Below, piece by piece: positions 40,888 to 50,376 of a stretch of DNA of 64,000 nt; position 1 is the first letter of the stretch, and every line of letters starts with the position of its first letter. The notes below the pieces were generated by a model. That model did not search any database, was not told the DNA's origin, and was given only the letters and a program-made list of their open reading frames with translations. Origin of the DNA: Streptomyces cellulosae (GTDB lineage: Bacteria; Actinomycetota; Actinomycetes; Streptomycetales; Streptomycetaceae); NCBI GenBank assembly GCA_014655195.1, contig BNBH01000014.1, positions 153,370 through 217,369 of the forward strand. The letters are read 5' to 3'. A program made the position numbers and the translations under genes.

Positions 40888-42339
40888 ATGTCCAAAACAC
40901 CTACCGTTCGTTTCCCTCACCGCTCCCGCCGCGGAATCCTGCTCGGTCTGACCGCCCCACAGTTGGTCCTCGCTGGCCTGTCCGGACTTCTTCTCCTGAC
41001 GGTCGTCCTTGTCCTCGGCGTCACAGGCGCCCTGCAGTTGCTGCCGCTGTGGGCACTGCTGGCCGCTGCCATCCTGCTGCGTCACCGCGGCCGCTCGCTC
41101 GCCGACTGGGCACCAATCGTTGCTCGCTTCGCGCTCCGCCGGATTCGGGGCCAGTTGGTCTGGCTGGTGAGGCCGTCCTCCCGCCCTCGCCGTGAAGGGC
41201 TGCTGCATCTGCCCGGCCGGGCCGCGAATCTGCGGGTGGTGAAATCGCCGAACCGCCGGTACGCCGCCGTGCACGACCCGCATGCCGCGACGCTGACAGC
41301 CGTGGTCCGGGTGACGGCCCGTGCCTACGCCCTGCTGGATCCGGCCGCGCAGCAGGCACATGTCGCCGGTTGGGGGCGCGCGCTGGCGGCCCTCGCCCGA
41401 ACGGGGCAGGTCGCCCGCATCCAGGTCCTGGAGCGGACCGTACCCGACTCCGGGGACGCCCTGCGCCGCTACTGGCAGGAGCACGGATTCCTCGAGAAGC
41501 AGCTGGCCGGCCCGCTGTACGAAGAGCTGATCAAAAGCGCGGGCCCTGCGGCCGCCCCGCACGAGGCGTACGTGGCGGTGGCACTGGACATGAAGGCTGC
41601 CCGGCGGCTGATCTCCCAGGCTGGCGGCGGCCTGACTGGAGCATTCGCGGTGCTCGGACAGCTGACCTCCACCTTCGACCAGGCTGCCCGCACGGCCGGC
41701 CTCACTCCACTCGGCTGGCTGACCGCCGAAGAGATCGCCGCCGTGGCCCGCACCGCCTACGACCCGAAGGCGCTCTCCGCCCTGGACCGCTGGTCGAAGA
41801 GCGGGCAGCCGACAGCTGATCCGTCTGCCGCCGGTCCGGTGGTGATGGTCGAGAAGGCCGACCACATCGCCACGGACACAGCCGTCCACACCACCTACTG
41901 GGTGGAGGACTGGCCCCGCACCGAAACCGGCGCCGGCTTCCTCCACCAACTCCTCTTCACCGCCGGAGTACGACGCAGCCTCTCCCTCTCCTACGAGCCC
42001 AAGGGCATCGAGGCCGCACTGCGCGACGTTCGGCGGCGCAAGGCGGGCATCATCGCAGACGCCACCGAACGCTCCCGGCGGGGGCAGGTCGACTCCGAGG
42101 CCGACTCCATCGAGTACCAGGACGTCAAGGACCGCGAACGCCAGCTCATCGCCGGCCACGCCGACATCGCCCTCACCGGCCTGCTGACCGTCTCCGCAGA
42201 CAGCGAGGACGAACTCCGTATCGCCTGCGCCGCCGTCGAGACGGCCGCCGTCGCGGCCCAGCTGGACCTGCGGCCGCTCACGTGGCAGCAGGCCGAGGCT
42301 TTCACCACCGCCGCCCTCCCCTTCGCTCTCGCTTCCTGA
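40888..42339 (+). CDS. SCO6880-family conjugation protein (PrgI plus VirB4 N-terminal-like)
   Basis: This 483-residue protein starts with two membrane segments (about 22-60; LTAPQLVLAGLSGLLLLTVVLVLGV), the PrgI-like part. A soluble region resembling the N-terminal half of VirB4 follows (LLHLPGRAANLRVV, LLTVSADSEDELRIACAAVETAAVAAQLDLRPL). It lacks a Walker A motif. The ATPase half is encoded two genes downstream, so VirB4 appears split. The family name comes from Streptomyces coelicolor SCO6880. Confidence 0.9.
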   Translation: MSKTPTVRFPHRSRRGILLGLTAPQLVLAGLSGLLLLTVVLVLGVTGALQLLPLWALLAAAILLRHRGRSLADWAPIVARFALRRIRGQLVWLVRPSSRPRREGLLHLPGRAANLRVVKSPNRRYAAVHDPHAATLTAVVRVTARAYALLDPAAQQAHVAGWGRALAALARTGQVARIQVLERTVPDSGDALRRYWQEHGFLEKQLAGPLYEELIKSAGPAAAPHEAYVAVALDMKAARRLISQAGGGLTGAFAVLGQLTSTFDQAARTAGLTPLGWLTAEEIAAVARTAYDPKALSALDRWSKSGQPTADPSAAGPVVMVEKADHIATDTAVHTTYWVEDWPRTETGAGFLHQLLFTAGVRRSLSLSYEPKGIEAALRDVRRRKAGIIADATERSRRGQVDSEADSIEYQDVKDRERQLIAGHADIALTGLLTVSADSEDELRIACAAVETAAVAAQLDLRPLTWQQAEAFTTAALPFALAS

Positions 42340-42355
42340 AAGCCCGCTGCTCTTT

Positions 42356-42775
42356 ATGGCTCACCGCACCGAACCGGCCGAGGGCTTCATCCCCTTCGCC
42401 ACCGCGGCACTCGACTTCCACCAGGCCCTCAACATCCCCACAGGGCCTCTGGTCGCCGACCGCGCCGAACTCGACTCTCTGCACGGGCACTTCACCGCCT
42501 TGATCCGACTGCTCGACGCGCAGACCGAGCGTTCCCGGGGGCTCGTGCCCGGCGTCGCCCGACCGCTCGCCTCGGCCCGCACGAGGGCCTGGCAGGTCGC
42601 CGACCTCCTCCACACCGCCTTCCACGCCGTCCCGCACGCCGACAACGCGACCGGAAGTCGGACCGGCCTGCCGGACGGCGCCCCAGAGTTGTCCATCTGC
42701 CGCCGTCATCAGCAGGCCTCGCTCCTTCTGCGCCGTCGCGCCACACCCACCGACCTGCGCCACAACCGGCCCTGA
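42356..42775 (+). CDS. hypothetical protein between the two VirB4 parts
   Basis: This 139-residue soluble, helical protein is rich in Ala, His and Arg (AHRTEPAEGFIPFATAALDFHQALN; LLDAQTERSRGLVPGVARPLASARTRAWQVADLLHTAF). No family is recognised. It lies 16 bases after SCO6880 and 25 bases before the VirB4 ATPase in the same operon, so it is probably part of, or an accessory to, the transfer machine. Confidence 0.65.
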   Translation: MAHRTEPAEGFIPFATAALDFHQALNIPTGPLVADRAELDSLHGHFTALIRLLDAQTERSRGLVPGVARPLASARTRAWQVADLLHTAFHAVPHADNATGSRTGLPDGAPELSICRRHQQASLLLRRRATPTDLRHNRP

Positions 42776-42800
42776 CCTATCTCCCGAAGGATCCCCTCCC

Positions 42801-44315
42801 ATGCCCAGGACCCGTACCAGCGCGACGCCTCTGTTCGTCCCGCGCAGGACGACTCGCGCCGAGAAGAAGAGTGCCCGCTCCCAGTACTCCCAGGCCCTTC
42901 ACCGGGCCCGCCGGGCCGAGCCCGGGGAGGCTCCCCGCTCCCGGTCGGGCCTCGATCCCGATCTTCAGCCGACGTATCCGGTCTCCGGCCGGCCGGGACA
43001 GGCATCCGCGCGGGGCGGGAGGCTCCGTCTGCCGACGCACCGCATGACTACGGCCACCGTGTCCGGGGCCTATCCGTTCCTCGCCGAAGGCGGCCTGGGC
43101 GCCGAGGGCATCTTCATCGGCCGGGACGTCCACGCCGAAGCCGCCTTCTGTTACGACCCGTTCGCCCTCTACACCTCCGGGAAGGTCGAAGGCTTCACCA
43201 ACCCGAACGCCGTACTGGCCGGGATCATCGGCATGGGCAAGTCCGCGCTCGCCAAGTCCGTCGCCACCCGAGCCATCGCCCACGGCTACCGCATCTACGT
43301 GCCCTGCGACCCCAAGGGCGAATGGACCACCGTCGCCGCAGCACTCGGCGGCACCACGATCGCGCTCGGGCCCGGCCTGCCCGGACGCCTCAATCCGCTC
43401 GACGCCCCCACCCGCCCGGCCTCCGTGTCCGAGAACGACTGGGCGACGGAAGTCCGCAAGCGCCGTCTGCTCCTGCTGGCCGGTCTCGCCCGCACCGTCC
43501 TGAAGCGGGACCTCCAGCCCGTCGAACACACCGCCCTCGACGTCGCGCTCGACGTGGCCGTCGCGGACGCCGACCGCGACAGGACAGTTCCGCTGCTCGG
43601 CGACGTCGCCACCGTCCTCGGCACCCCGGACCGGCTCGCCACCGTGCTCGACGGCCAGGGCAACACCCTGCGCGTGGCTGCCGAAGACCTCGCTCATGCC
43701 CTGCGGCGCCTGGTCCACGGCGACCTCTCCGGCATGTTCGACGCCCCCAGCACCGTCGCCTTCGATCCCACGACACCGATGCTGACGATCGACCTGTCCC
43801 GGCTCGGCGGCGCCGGTGACGACACAGCGCTCGTCCTCGCCATGACCTGCGCCTCCGCCTGGATGGAATCCGCGCTCGCCGACCCCGACGGAGGGCGCCG
43901 CTGGGTGATCTACGACGAGGCCTGGCGCGTCATGCGGCACGTCGGCCTGCTCGAGCGGATGCAGTCCCAGTGGAAGCTCAGCCGCGGCCTCGGCATCGCG
44001 AACCTCATGGTCATCCACCGCCTCAGCGACCTGCTCTCCGCCGGCGACGCCGGCTCCCGAGGCCGCGTCCTCGCCGAAGGCCTCCTCGCCGACTGCTCCA
44101 CCCGCATCATCTACCGTCAGGAACCCGACCAGCTCGACGCCGCAGCCTCCCTCCTCGGCCTCACAGGCGTGGAAACCCAGGCCATCTCCGCACTCACCAG
44201 GGGCCGTGGCCTCTGGAAGGTCGCAGGGCGGTCCTTCATCACGCAGCACATCCTCCACCCCGACGAACGCGCCCTGTTCGACACGGATGCCCGGATGTCG
44301 GGAGGCCAGCGATGA
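42801..44315 (+). CDS. VirB4-like type IV secretion ATPase (C-terminal half)
   Basis: This 504-residue protein has a basic N-terminal 80 residues and then a VirB4/TraC ATPase core. The Walker A is GIIGMGKSALAK (about 141-152), the Walker B RRWVIYDEAWRVM (about 368), with following motifs SRGLGIANLMVIHRLSDL and STRIIYRQEPDQ. It powers pilus or channel assembly and substrate transfer. It lacks the N-terminal VirB4 half, which SCO6880 supplies. Its stop overlaps the next start (ATGA). Confidence 0.93.
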   Translation: MPRTRTSATPLFVPRRTTRAEKKSARSQYSQALHRARRAEPGEAPRSRSGLDPDLQPTYPVSGRPGQASARGGRLRLPTHRMTTATVSGAYPFLAEGGLGAEGIFIGRDVHAEAAFCYDPFALYTSGKVEGFTNPNAVLAGIIGMGKSALAKSVATRAIAHGYRIYVPCDPKGEWTTVAAALGGTTIALGPGLPGRLNPLDAPTRPASVSENDWATEVRKRRLLLLAGLARTVLKRDLQPVEHTALDVALDVAVADADRDRTVPLLGDVATVLGTPDRLATVLDGQGNTLRVAAEDLAHALRRLVHGDLSGMFDAPSTVAFDPTTPMLTIDLSRLGGAGDDTALVLAMTCASAWMESALADPDGGRRWVIYDEAWRVMRHVGLLERMQSQWKLSRGLGIANLMVIHRLSDLLSAGDAGSRGRVLAEGLLADCSTRIIYRQEPDQLDAAASLLGLTGVETQAISALTRGRGLWKVAGRSFITQHILHPDERALFDTDARMSGGQR

Positions 44316-44803
44316 GCCGCGCGCAGGCAGAGGAGGTGTACCGGCCGATCACCGACCGGCTCCGTGAACTCGGCGCGGAGTGCAGCGTGGAGTACGGGCT
44401 GTCCGACTACATCGTCCGCGCGTACCTTCGCGACGGTTCTTTCCTGGTGATCTCACCACCGCAGGAACCTGCGACACGTCACCCGGCCCAGCTGCCGAAC
44501 AGTTGGGTGGTCACCCGGTATCACGCTGACAATCCTGACCTGCACGAGGTGGTCTACGACTCGGAACACCAGGGCCCCGACGCCCGGCATGCGGGGACGA
44601 TCGCCCCACTCATGCATGCCGTCGAACGATGTACAGCCTGGCCCGGAACACACGCGAGGTCAGCTGTCTCTGCTCGCCCGGTGACCGCGCGTGCCTCCTC
44701 TCCGGCGGCAGCACATCACTCCGCTGTTCTCCGCTCGGACGGGGGGCTGGCCAAGCCTCCGCCTTCGCCCGCTGTGCGGCAGCCCCTCTCCCCTGGCCGG
44801 TGA
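44312..44803 (+). CDS. hypothetical protein, coupled to VirB4
   Basis: This 163-residue protein starts inside the VirB4 stop (ATGA). The first 110 residues look like a compact domain (YRPITDRLRELGAECSVEYGLSDYIVRAYLRDGSFLVISPPQ; SWVVTRYHADNPDLHEVVYDSEH). The rest is low complexity, rich in Ala, Pro and Ser, so the natural end may be earlier in related proteins. No function can be assigned. Confidence 0.65.
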   Translation: MSRAQAEEVYRPITDRLRELGAECSVEYGLSDYIVRAYLRDGSFLVISPPQEPATRHPAQLPNSWVVTRYHADNPDLHEVVYDSEHQGPDARHAGTIAPLMHAVERCTAWPGTHARSAVSARPVTARASSPAAAHHSAVLRSDGGLAKPPPSPAVRQPLSPGR

Positions 44804-44896
44804 GTTCTTTGCTCGCTGCTGCGATGGAGAGCCGCGCTTCTTGCTGTTAGCACTCTTCATCGGCAAGGCCAAATCGCCTTGGCGGCCGATGTTCTT

Positions 44897-44922
44897 GCTC
44901 CCGGTCCTCACGGACCGGGAGC
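44897..44922 (+). terminator. hairpin upstream of the coupling-protein gene
   Basis: A perfect 11-bp stem (GCTCCCGGTCC and its complement) with a TCAC loop lies 29 bases before the TTG start. It may be a terminator or attenuator that separates apparatus genes from the coupling protein. Confidence 0.55.
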
Positions 44923-44950
44923 GGTGTCCCTCACTTTCGCCGGAGGTCTC

Positions 44951-46729
44951 TTGTCCACATCCCGCACCCGTGCACCGTCCTCGGCCGGTGGGACAGACCT
45001 GCTGTTCTTTCTCCTGCTCGGAGGACTGGGCGCCGCTGTCGCCTTCGCATCCACTGGGTGGCTGACCGGGAACTTGGCCAACTTCACTACAGGCGACGGC
45101 ATCTGGACGGCTTTCGACATGGCCGAGGTCCTGCTGCGCCCGGAGGCCGTCTGGCCGGCCCTCTCCCCCACCGTGCTCCTCGTCACCGCCCGTGTGATTC
45201 CGGGGGCTGTCGTCCTCTGCCTGCTCGTCACTGCCGGCGTGGCCCTGGTTCGGCGACGTTCGCAGCGCGGCTCGGGTCTGGCCTCGACAGGAGACATCCG
45301 CCCTCTTCTGAAGAAGGCGGTCTCCGAAAAGGCCCGCTCCCTGCGTCCGGGCCTCGCCAACCTCAAGCCGAAGGAGATCACCCCCGCGGATCGCGGGATC
45401 CTTCTGGGCTCGCTGTCTCCCGGTCGTGCTGAAGTGCGAGCGAGCTGGGAGGACGTGATAGTCGCCATCATGGCCCCGCGTTCCGGCAAGACCTCCGCCC
45501 TCGCCATCCCAGCCATTCTGTCCGCGCCCGGGCCCGTTCTCCTGACGAGCAACAAGGCAGCCAACGACGCCTTCACCGCCACGGTCGGCGCCCGCGCCAA
45601 GGTCGGCACCGTCTGGACCCTCGATCCGCAGCAGATCGCGCACCACCCACGCCAGATGTGGTGGGACATCCTCGCCGACGCCCGGGACCTCGCCGGTGCT
45701 CGGCGCCTGGCCGGTCACTTCGTCACCGCGTCGGTGAGCGACTCCTCCGGCTCGGACTTCTGGTCCACCGCCGCCTCCAACACCCTCGGCGCCGTGTTCC
45801 TGGCCGCTTCCTCCCATCGCCGCCCAATCACCGACGTCCTGGAATGGCTGGCCTCTCCGGCCGACCGCACCCCGGTGGACCTGCTCACCGACGCCGGCCA
45901 TCACGCCGTCGCCGCGCAACTGCAGGGCACGGTCGCCGGCGCCGTGGAGACCCGCGACGGCATCTACGAGACGGCACGCCAGTACGCGAGCTGTCTGCTG
46001 GACCCGGAGATCGCGGCCTGGGTGACGCCGACGCCTGATCTGTCGGAGTTCAGGCCGGCCGACTTCGCGCGCTCGCGAGACACCATGTACCTGCTGTCGA
46101 AGGACGGCGGCGGCTCCGCCTCAGCGATCATCGCGGCCGCAGCCGACGCCGTGATGCGGGCCGCCGTCGCAGAGGCAGAGCGTTCCGGTGGCCGTCTGGA
46201 CCCGCCCGCGTTGTGCGTGCTGGACGAGGCCGCGAACGTCTGCAAGATCGGCGACCTGCCCGACCTCTACTCCCACCTCGGTTCCCGGGGCGTCATCCCG
46301 ATCACCATCCTGCAGTCCTACCGTCAGGGCCAGAAGGTATGGGGCGAGGCCGGCATGGACGCCCTGTGGTCCGCCGCCACCATCAAGGTCGTCGGCAGCG
46401 GCATCGACGACGCCGACTTCGCCGACAAGCTGTCCCGCATCATCGGCGACCACGACGTCCAGACCACCTCCGTCTCCACCTCGAACGGCACCAGGTCCAC
46501 CTCGGTATCGATGCGCACCGAGCGCATCCTGCCGCCCGACGCCATCCGTGCCCTGCCGAAGGGCAAGGCGCTGCTGCTCGCCACCGGCATGCGGGTGGCC
46601 ATGCTCGACCTCAAGCCCTGGTACAAGGAGGCGTCCGCCAAGACGATCGGTCCGGCCTCGCAGCAGGCCACCGAGGCGATCACTGCCCGGGCCCTCGCGA
46701 AGTCCGACGCTTCCGGGGTGGCAGAGTGA
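44951..46729 (+). CDS. VirD4/TraG-type coupling protein
   Basis: This 592-residue protein has two N-terminal membrane segments (about 17-36 and 77-98) and then the TraG/VirD4 ATPase. The Walker A is MAPRSGKTSALAIP (about 174), followed by VLLTSNKA, the Walker B ALCVLDEAANV (about 421) and TILQSYRQGQKVWG. It brings the relaxase-DNA complex to the channel. The TTG at 44951 was chosen because GGAGG lies 5 bases before it and it leaves a normal N-terminus. Its stop overlaps the next start (GTGA). Confidence 0.92.
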   Translation: MSTSRTRAPSSAGGTDLLFFLLLGGLGAAVAFASTGWLTGNLANFTTGDGIWTAFDMAEVLLRPEAVWPALSPTVLLVTARVIPGAVVLCLLVTAGVALVRRRSQRGSGLASTGDIRPLLKKAVSEKARSLRPGLANLKPKEITPADRGILLGSLSPGRAEVRASWEDVIVAIMAPRSGKTSALAIPAILSAPGPVLLTSNKAANDAFTATVGARAKVGTVWTLDPQQIAHHPRQMWWDILADARDLAGARRLAGHFVTASVSDSSGSDFWSTAASNTLGAVFLAASSHRRPITDVLEWLASPADRTPVDLLTDAGHHAVAAQLQGTVAGAVETRDGIYETARQYASCLLDPEIAAWVTPTPDLSEFRPADFARSRDTMYLLSKDGGGSASAIIAAAADAVMRAAVAEAERSGGRLDPPALCVLDEAANVCKIGDLPDLYSHLGSRGVIPITILQSYRQGQKVWGEAGMDALWSAATIKVVGSGIDDADFADKLSRIIGDHDVQTTSVSTSNGTRSTSVSMRTERILPPDAIRALPKGKALLLATGMRVAMLDLKPWYKEASAKTIGPASQQATEAITARALAKSDASGVAE

Positions 46730-47994
46730 ACCCGCTGCAGGTCGCCGAACGTGCTGTCCTCGGCGCCATCCTGCTCGCCCCGCGACAGCTGGACCGCCTC
46801 GGCTGGCTGCGCACCGAGGATTTCGAGCACCCGGCGCATGGCGCTCTACTCACCGCCTTCCGCCGCCTCGCCGACGCCGGTCACCCAGCGCTTCAGCTAC
46901 AGCCGCCCGCGCCGGTTCCGTTGGCGTGGCTGAACGATGTTCTGGAGGTCGCGTCCCGCGAAGTGCGCGGGCTCTCCCCGGCCTACGTCCACGCGCTGGC
47001 CTCAGCCTGCCCTCGGACCGGGCACGCGCCTGTGTACGGACGGATGGTGCTGGAGGGCGCGATCCGCCGCACTGTCCTGCAGCAGGCAAAGAACCTGGAG
47101 CAGAGGGCCCATGGATCCGAGGAGGCCGAAGAGCCCGATGCAGTACTGCAGCAGGTCGACGCATTCACCGACGCGCTGAGTGTTCACGCCCGCCGGTGGG
47201 GCATTCCACCGCGTCCAGCTTCGCAGGAAGCCGATGCCCCGTCAGCGTCCCCCACCAAGGCATCGTCAAACGACGAGCAACTCCTCCTCGCCCGCCTGGT
47301 CAGCCGTCCCGCCTCCTTCCCGGAGGTCTCCCCCTGGCTGCTCCCGGAGGACTTTGCGGTACCCCTTCACGGCTCGCTCTATCAGTGCATCGGTGCACTG
47401 ACTCATCGCGGCGAGCCCGTCGACGGCCTCACCCTGCTCTGGGAAGCTCAGCGCCGCGGTGTGCTGGGCGGAGACGGTGTGCCGGATTACGTGACCGAGA
47501 TCGGTACGGAACCCGGACCGGCGAGTGCGGGGTGGCTGGCGGAGCGGGTTCTGCAGGCCCGTCTCGTCCGCTCAGCTGCCGGGGCGGCACAGGCGATCCG
47601 CGCACTGGCCGACGACTCACGTAACTCGCCCGGCCAGTTGATCACCGGCTCTCTTGCAGCGCTCGCCACAGTGGACGACGTTCGCGCCCGCTGGGAGACC
47701 GCAAGCGGTCGGCCTCGCCCTCCTAACCGCTCCCAGCGTCGGCCCACGGCCGGCGTCTCCCGCGCGGACGCCGCTCTGGCCCGCCGCCGTCCCACCCGGC
47801 CGGGCCACCGCCCGGCAGCCGCCGTCCCGCTGTCAGCGGCTCAGGGAGACACCCACCGGAAGCAGACGCCCTCCCCTGATCCCGTCCCTCTTACTGGAGC
47901 GCTCCCTTCACATGAACGTCATCCCCTCCCCGGAAGCCGACCGGCTCCGTCATCTGGCCAGCCAGTTCGACGCGCATCGCGGCCGACTGCCTGA
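46726..47994 (+). CDS. DnaB-helicase N-terminal-domain protein
   Basis: This 422-residue protein holds two copies of the DnaB N-terminal (primase-binding) helical domain, near residues 5-95 (VAERAVLGAILLAPRQLDRLGWLRTEDFEHPAHGALLTAFRRL) and 185-285 (NDEQLLLARLVSRPASFPEVSPWLLPEDFAVPLHGSLYQCIGALTHRGEPVDGLTLLWEAQRRGVL). There is no helicase core and the tail is basic and disordered. It could recruit host DnaB or DnaG to element DNA. The GTG overlaps the VirD4 stop. Confidence 0.8.
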   Translation: MNPLQVAERAVLGAILLAPRQLDRLGWLRTEDFEHPAHGALLTAFRRLADAGHPALQLQPPAPVPLAWLNDVLEVASREVRGLSPAYVHALASACPRTGHAPVYGRMVLEGAIRRTVLQQAKNLEQRAHGSEEAEEPDAVLQQVDAFTDALSVHARRWGIPPRPASQEADAPSASPTKASSNDEQLLLARLVSRPASFPEVSPWLLPEDFAVPLHGSLYQCIGALTHRGEPVDGLTLLWEAQRRGVLGGDGVPDYVTEIGTEPGPASAGWLAERVLQARLVRSAAGAAQAIRALADDSRNSPGQLITGSLAALATVDDVRARWETASGRPRPPNRSQRRPTAGVSRADAALARRRPTRPGHRPAAAVPLSAAQGDTHRKQTPSPDPVPLTGALPSHERHPLPGSRPAPSSGQPVRRASRPTA

Positions 47995-48502
47995 CCTCGC
48001 GAACCCGCACCGTCAGCCGGACCTCGTCCTCATGGTCCGCCAGTTCGTCGAGCTCAGCGAACTGGCGGCGGAGACCGGCCGCCAGATCCTCAACGCCCAA
48101 GGTCGCACATCTCGCGAACACGGCGGCCTCCGGCTGACCCGTTTCGCTGATGCTGCCCACGCGGCGGCCGAGGCAGCGGCCCACCTAGGCGGTGCCGTCG
48201 AGCAGTTGGCGTTCCTGAGCGACACCCGCCGTCAGCGGACTCATCCCGGCTACCAGGAAGTACGGGAGTCTGCCGTAGCCGTGATCGCTGACGAGCTGGT
48301 CGAAGCCCAGGCGGCGCTGGACGGTGCCTCCACCGACCTCCACGCAGCCGCGTCCCGTCACGCGCCACCACTGACCATGGCCAATGCTGCCCGAGCCCGT
48401 TCCACTGGCGCGGGCATGGCTCCGCAGGTGGAAACCATCCTCACGGCTGCCACGTTCCCGCCCCAACCGGTCAACAGCGCTCACGTGACGCGGAGCCGCT
48501 GA
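47912..48502 (+). CDS. hypothetical helical protein
   Basis: This 196-residue protein starts 83 bases inside the 3' end of the DnaB-N gene. It is helical and Ala-rich (ADRLRHLASQFDAHRGRLPDLANPHRQPD; LVLMVRQFVELSELAAETGRQILNAQG; ADAAHAAAEAAAHLGGAVEQLAFL). No family is recognised. The overlap suggests coupled translation, and ACTGGAGCG before the ATG may be the ribosome site. Confidence 0.65.
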   Translation: MNVIPSPEADRLRHLASQFDAHRGRLPDLANPHRQPDLVLMVRQFVELSELAAETGRQILNAQGRTSREHGGLRLTRFADAAHAAAEAAAHLGGAVEQLAFLSDTRRQRTHPGYQEVRESAVAVIADELVEAQAALDGASTDLHAAASRHAPPLTMANAARARSTGAGMAPQVETILTAATFPPQPVNSAHVTRSR

Positions 48503-48503
48503 C

Positions 48504-49710
48504 ATGCCGACCGACACAACGCCCGGTAGTCCGTCCGCTCCGCCCAGGCTGATCGGCTCGCTCTGCTCCGGCTACGGCGGCCTGGACCTCGCAGTCCAGG
48601 ACGTTCTCGGTGGCACCGTCGCCTGGCACGCGGACAACGACCCGAACGCCTCCCGCACCCTCGCCCGCCACTGGCCCGACGTCCCCAACTTGGGCGACGT
48701 CACGACGGTCGACTGGACCGGCGTTCCGAAGGTCTGTGTCCTGACCGCGGGCTTCCCCTGCCAAAGACGTCTCCGTCGCCGGCCGCCGAGCCGGCCTCGC
48801 TCCCGATACCCGCTCCGGCCTCTGGCTGCACGTCGCCCGTGCCATCGAGGCCCTCCGCCCCTGCCTGGTGGTGATCGAAAACGTCCGTGGCATCCTCACC
48901 GCACCCGCCCACCTCTCTGGCGACGTGGAATCCTGCCCGTGGTGTCTGGGAGACCAGCCAGCCCAGCCTGCTCTGCGCGCACTTGGCGCCGTACTCGGCT
49001 CCCTGGCCGACCTCGGGTACGACGCTCGGTGGCTCGTGCTACCCGCCTCCGCCGTCGGTGCCCCTCACCGCCGCGAACGCGTCTTCGTCGTCGCCTGGCC
49101 CCGCACCCAGCAACCTCTTGAAGACCCCGACCGGGAACCTGGGCACGAACGGCGGCAGCCAGCACCCGACGAAGCGACGGCTCGGGGGCCACGGCCCGAA
49201 CCTCGCCGACGAGGTCGAGTGGTTGCTGCCCACCCCGAAGGCGTCGGACGGCACGAAGGGCTCCCCGCGCCAGCGACACGGCAACGGCGACATGACCCTG
49301 CCCAGCGCCGCGGCCTCCCTGCTGCCCATTCCCCGAGCGAGCGACAACGGAACTCCGGGCCGACGCCCCGGCCCCGGTTGGAGGCCGCCGCTCTCGGCGG
49401 TCGTCCTGCCTCTCTGGGCGTCCCCGAACAGCGGGCCGACACCCGATGGGGCCGCTACGCCACCGCCGTCGCTCGCTGGGAATCCCTCACCCGACCAGCG
49501 CCCACCCCCACCGACGCGGGCGGGCGTCTGAGCCCGGCGTTCGTCGAGTGGATGCAAGGCCTCCCCACCGGCTGGGTCACGGCCACGCCCGGCCTCGGCC
49601 GCCCCGCCCAACTCACCGCCCTCGGCAACGGAGTCGTGCCCCAGCAAGCTGCCCACGCCCTTCGACTCCTCGATCCGCCGGTGGCCTGCTGTCACACCCC
49701 CTTGCCCTGA
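48504..49710 (+). pseudogene. C5-cytosine DNA methyltransferase, broken by frameshifts
   Basis: The first frame from 48504 gives SLCSGYGGLDLAVQDVL (SAM motif) and ends after the catalytic GFPCQ near 48763, where an extra A in TGCCAAAGACG changes frame. The next frame continues with DVSVAGRRAGLAPDTRSGLW, VVIENVRGIL and HRRERVFVVAW. A second shift near 49107 leads to a stretch with LLPTPKASDGTKGS, and a third near 49430 leads back to WGRYATAVARWESL and LTALGNGVVPQQA. Three frame breaks make a functional product unlikely unless they are sequencing errors. Confidence 0.8.
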
Positions 49711-49737
49711 CCGCCCACACTCCCGCGGAGCAACACC

Positions 49738-50340
49738 TTGAACACCCAGCCCGACATCTCCATCGGCGTCCACACCACGTACGGCTTCACCGCCCGCCTG
49801 CGGCCCGGCCTCGCCCCGGAGACTCTTGAGAACACCGGCTTCGAGCCGCTCCCCGGCCAGAGTCTCCACGCCTTCACCGGCAGCCGCGCCGAACGTTTCG
49901 ACACGACCCGCCTCGCCCAGGCCGTCGCCGTCCTCGACGAGGCCCGTCTCTCGGTCGCCACCCCACCCGGAATCCTTCCCCGGGTGACCCCGAAGCCTCG
50001 CCGGGAACCCGACGTCGTGCTCGGCCGGCACCCACGCCTCGGGATCATCGCCACCGTCACCAACGGCCTGCCCCGCGCCGAGGCCATCCTCCTCGACCAC
50101 GGCTTCCAGTACCGAGCGAGCGTCGACCTCTTCGCCTTCCCCACCGACACCCCTGACCGCACAGCGGTAGCCATGTCGGCTGTCGCGCTCCGCCATCTGC
50201 GGGCGGAGGGGCATGCAGTAGCCGCCGCACCCGACATCACTCTGCGCCGTTCCCCGTCGCCGGTGCCCGGGATGACATCGTCCACCCACTCTCCAGCAGC
50301 CGACCGGCCCCAGCCCGCTGTACGCGGCGCCACACGCTGA
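49738..50340 (+). CDS. hypothetical protein of the element
   Basis: This 200-residue protein starts at a TTG at 49738 with GCGGAG 8 bases upstream. It has a beta-rich N-terminal half (ISIGVHTTYGFTARLRPGLAPETLENTGFEPLPGQ) and a second similar-looking part (VVLGRHPRLGIIATVTNGLPRAEAILLDHGFQYRASVDLFAFPTDTP). It may therefore contain two copies of a small fold. No function is known. Confidence 0.65.
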   Translation: MNTQPDISIGVHTTYGFTARLRPGLAPETLENTGFEPLPGQSLHAFTGSRAERFDTTRLAQAVAVLDEARLSVATPPGILPRVTPKPRREPDVVLGRHPRLGIIATVTNGLPRAEAILLDHGFQYRASVDLFAFPTDTPDRTAVAMSAVALRHLRAEGHAVAAAPDITLRRSPSPVPGMTSSTHSPAADRPQPAVRGATR

Positions 50341-50376
50341 ACACCCGCCCGCAATCGCACTTGTACTGGAGCACCG

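Noticed and set aside
46188..47624. 478-codon plus-strand frame across the VirD4 and DnaB-N genes
   Set aside because: Pro/Ser/Arg-rich out-of-frame shadow that crosses the coupled junction of two recognised genes.
48750..48775. Programmed frameshift in the C5 methyltransferase
   Set aside because: No slippery heptamer with a downstream pseudoknot is evident, and two more frame breaks follow, so decay or error is more likely.
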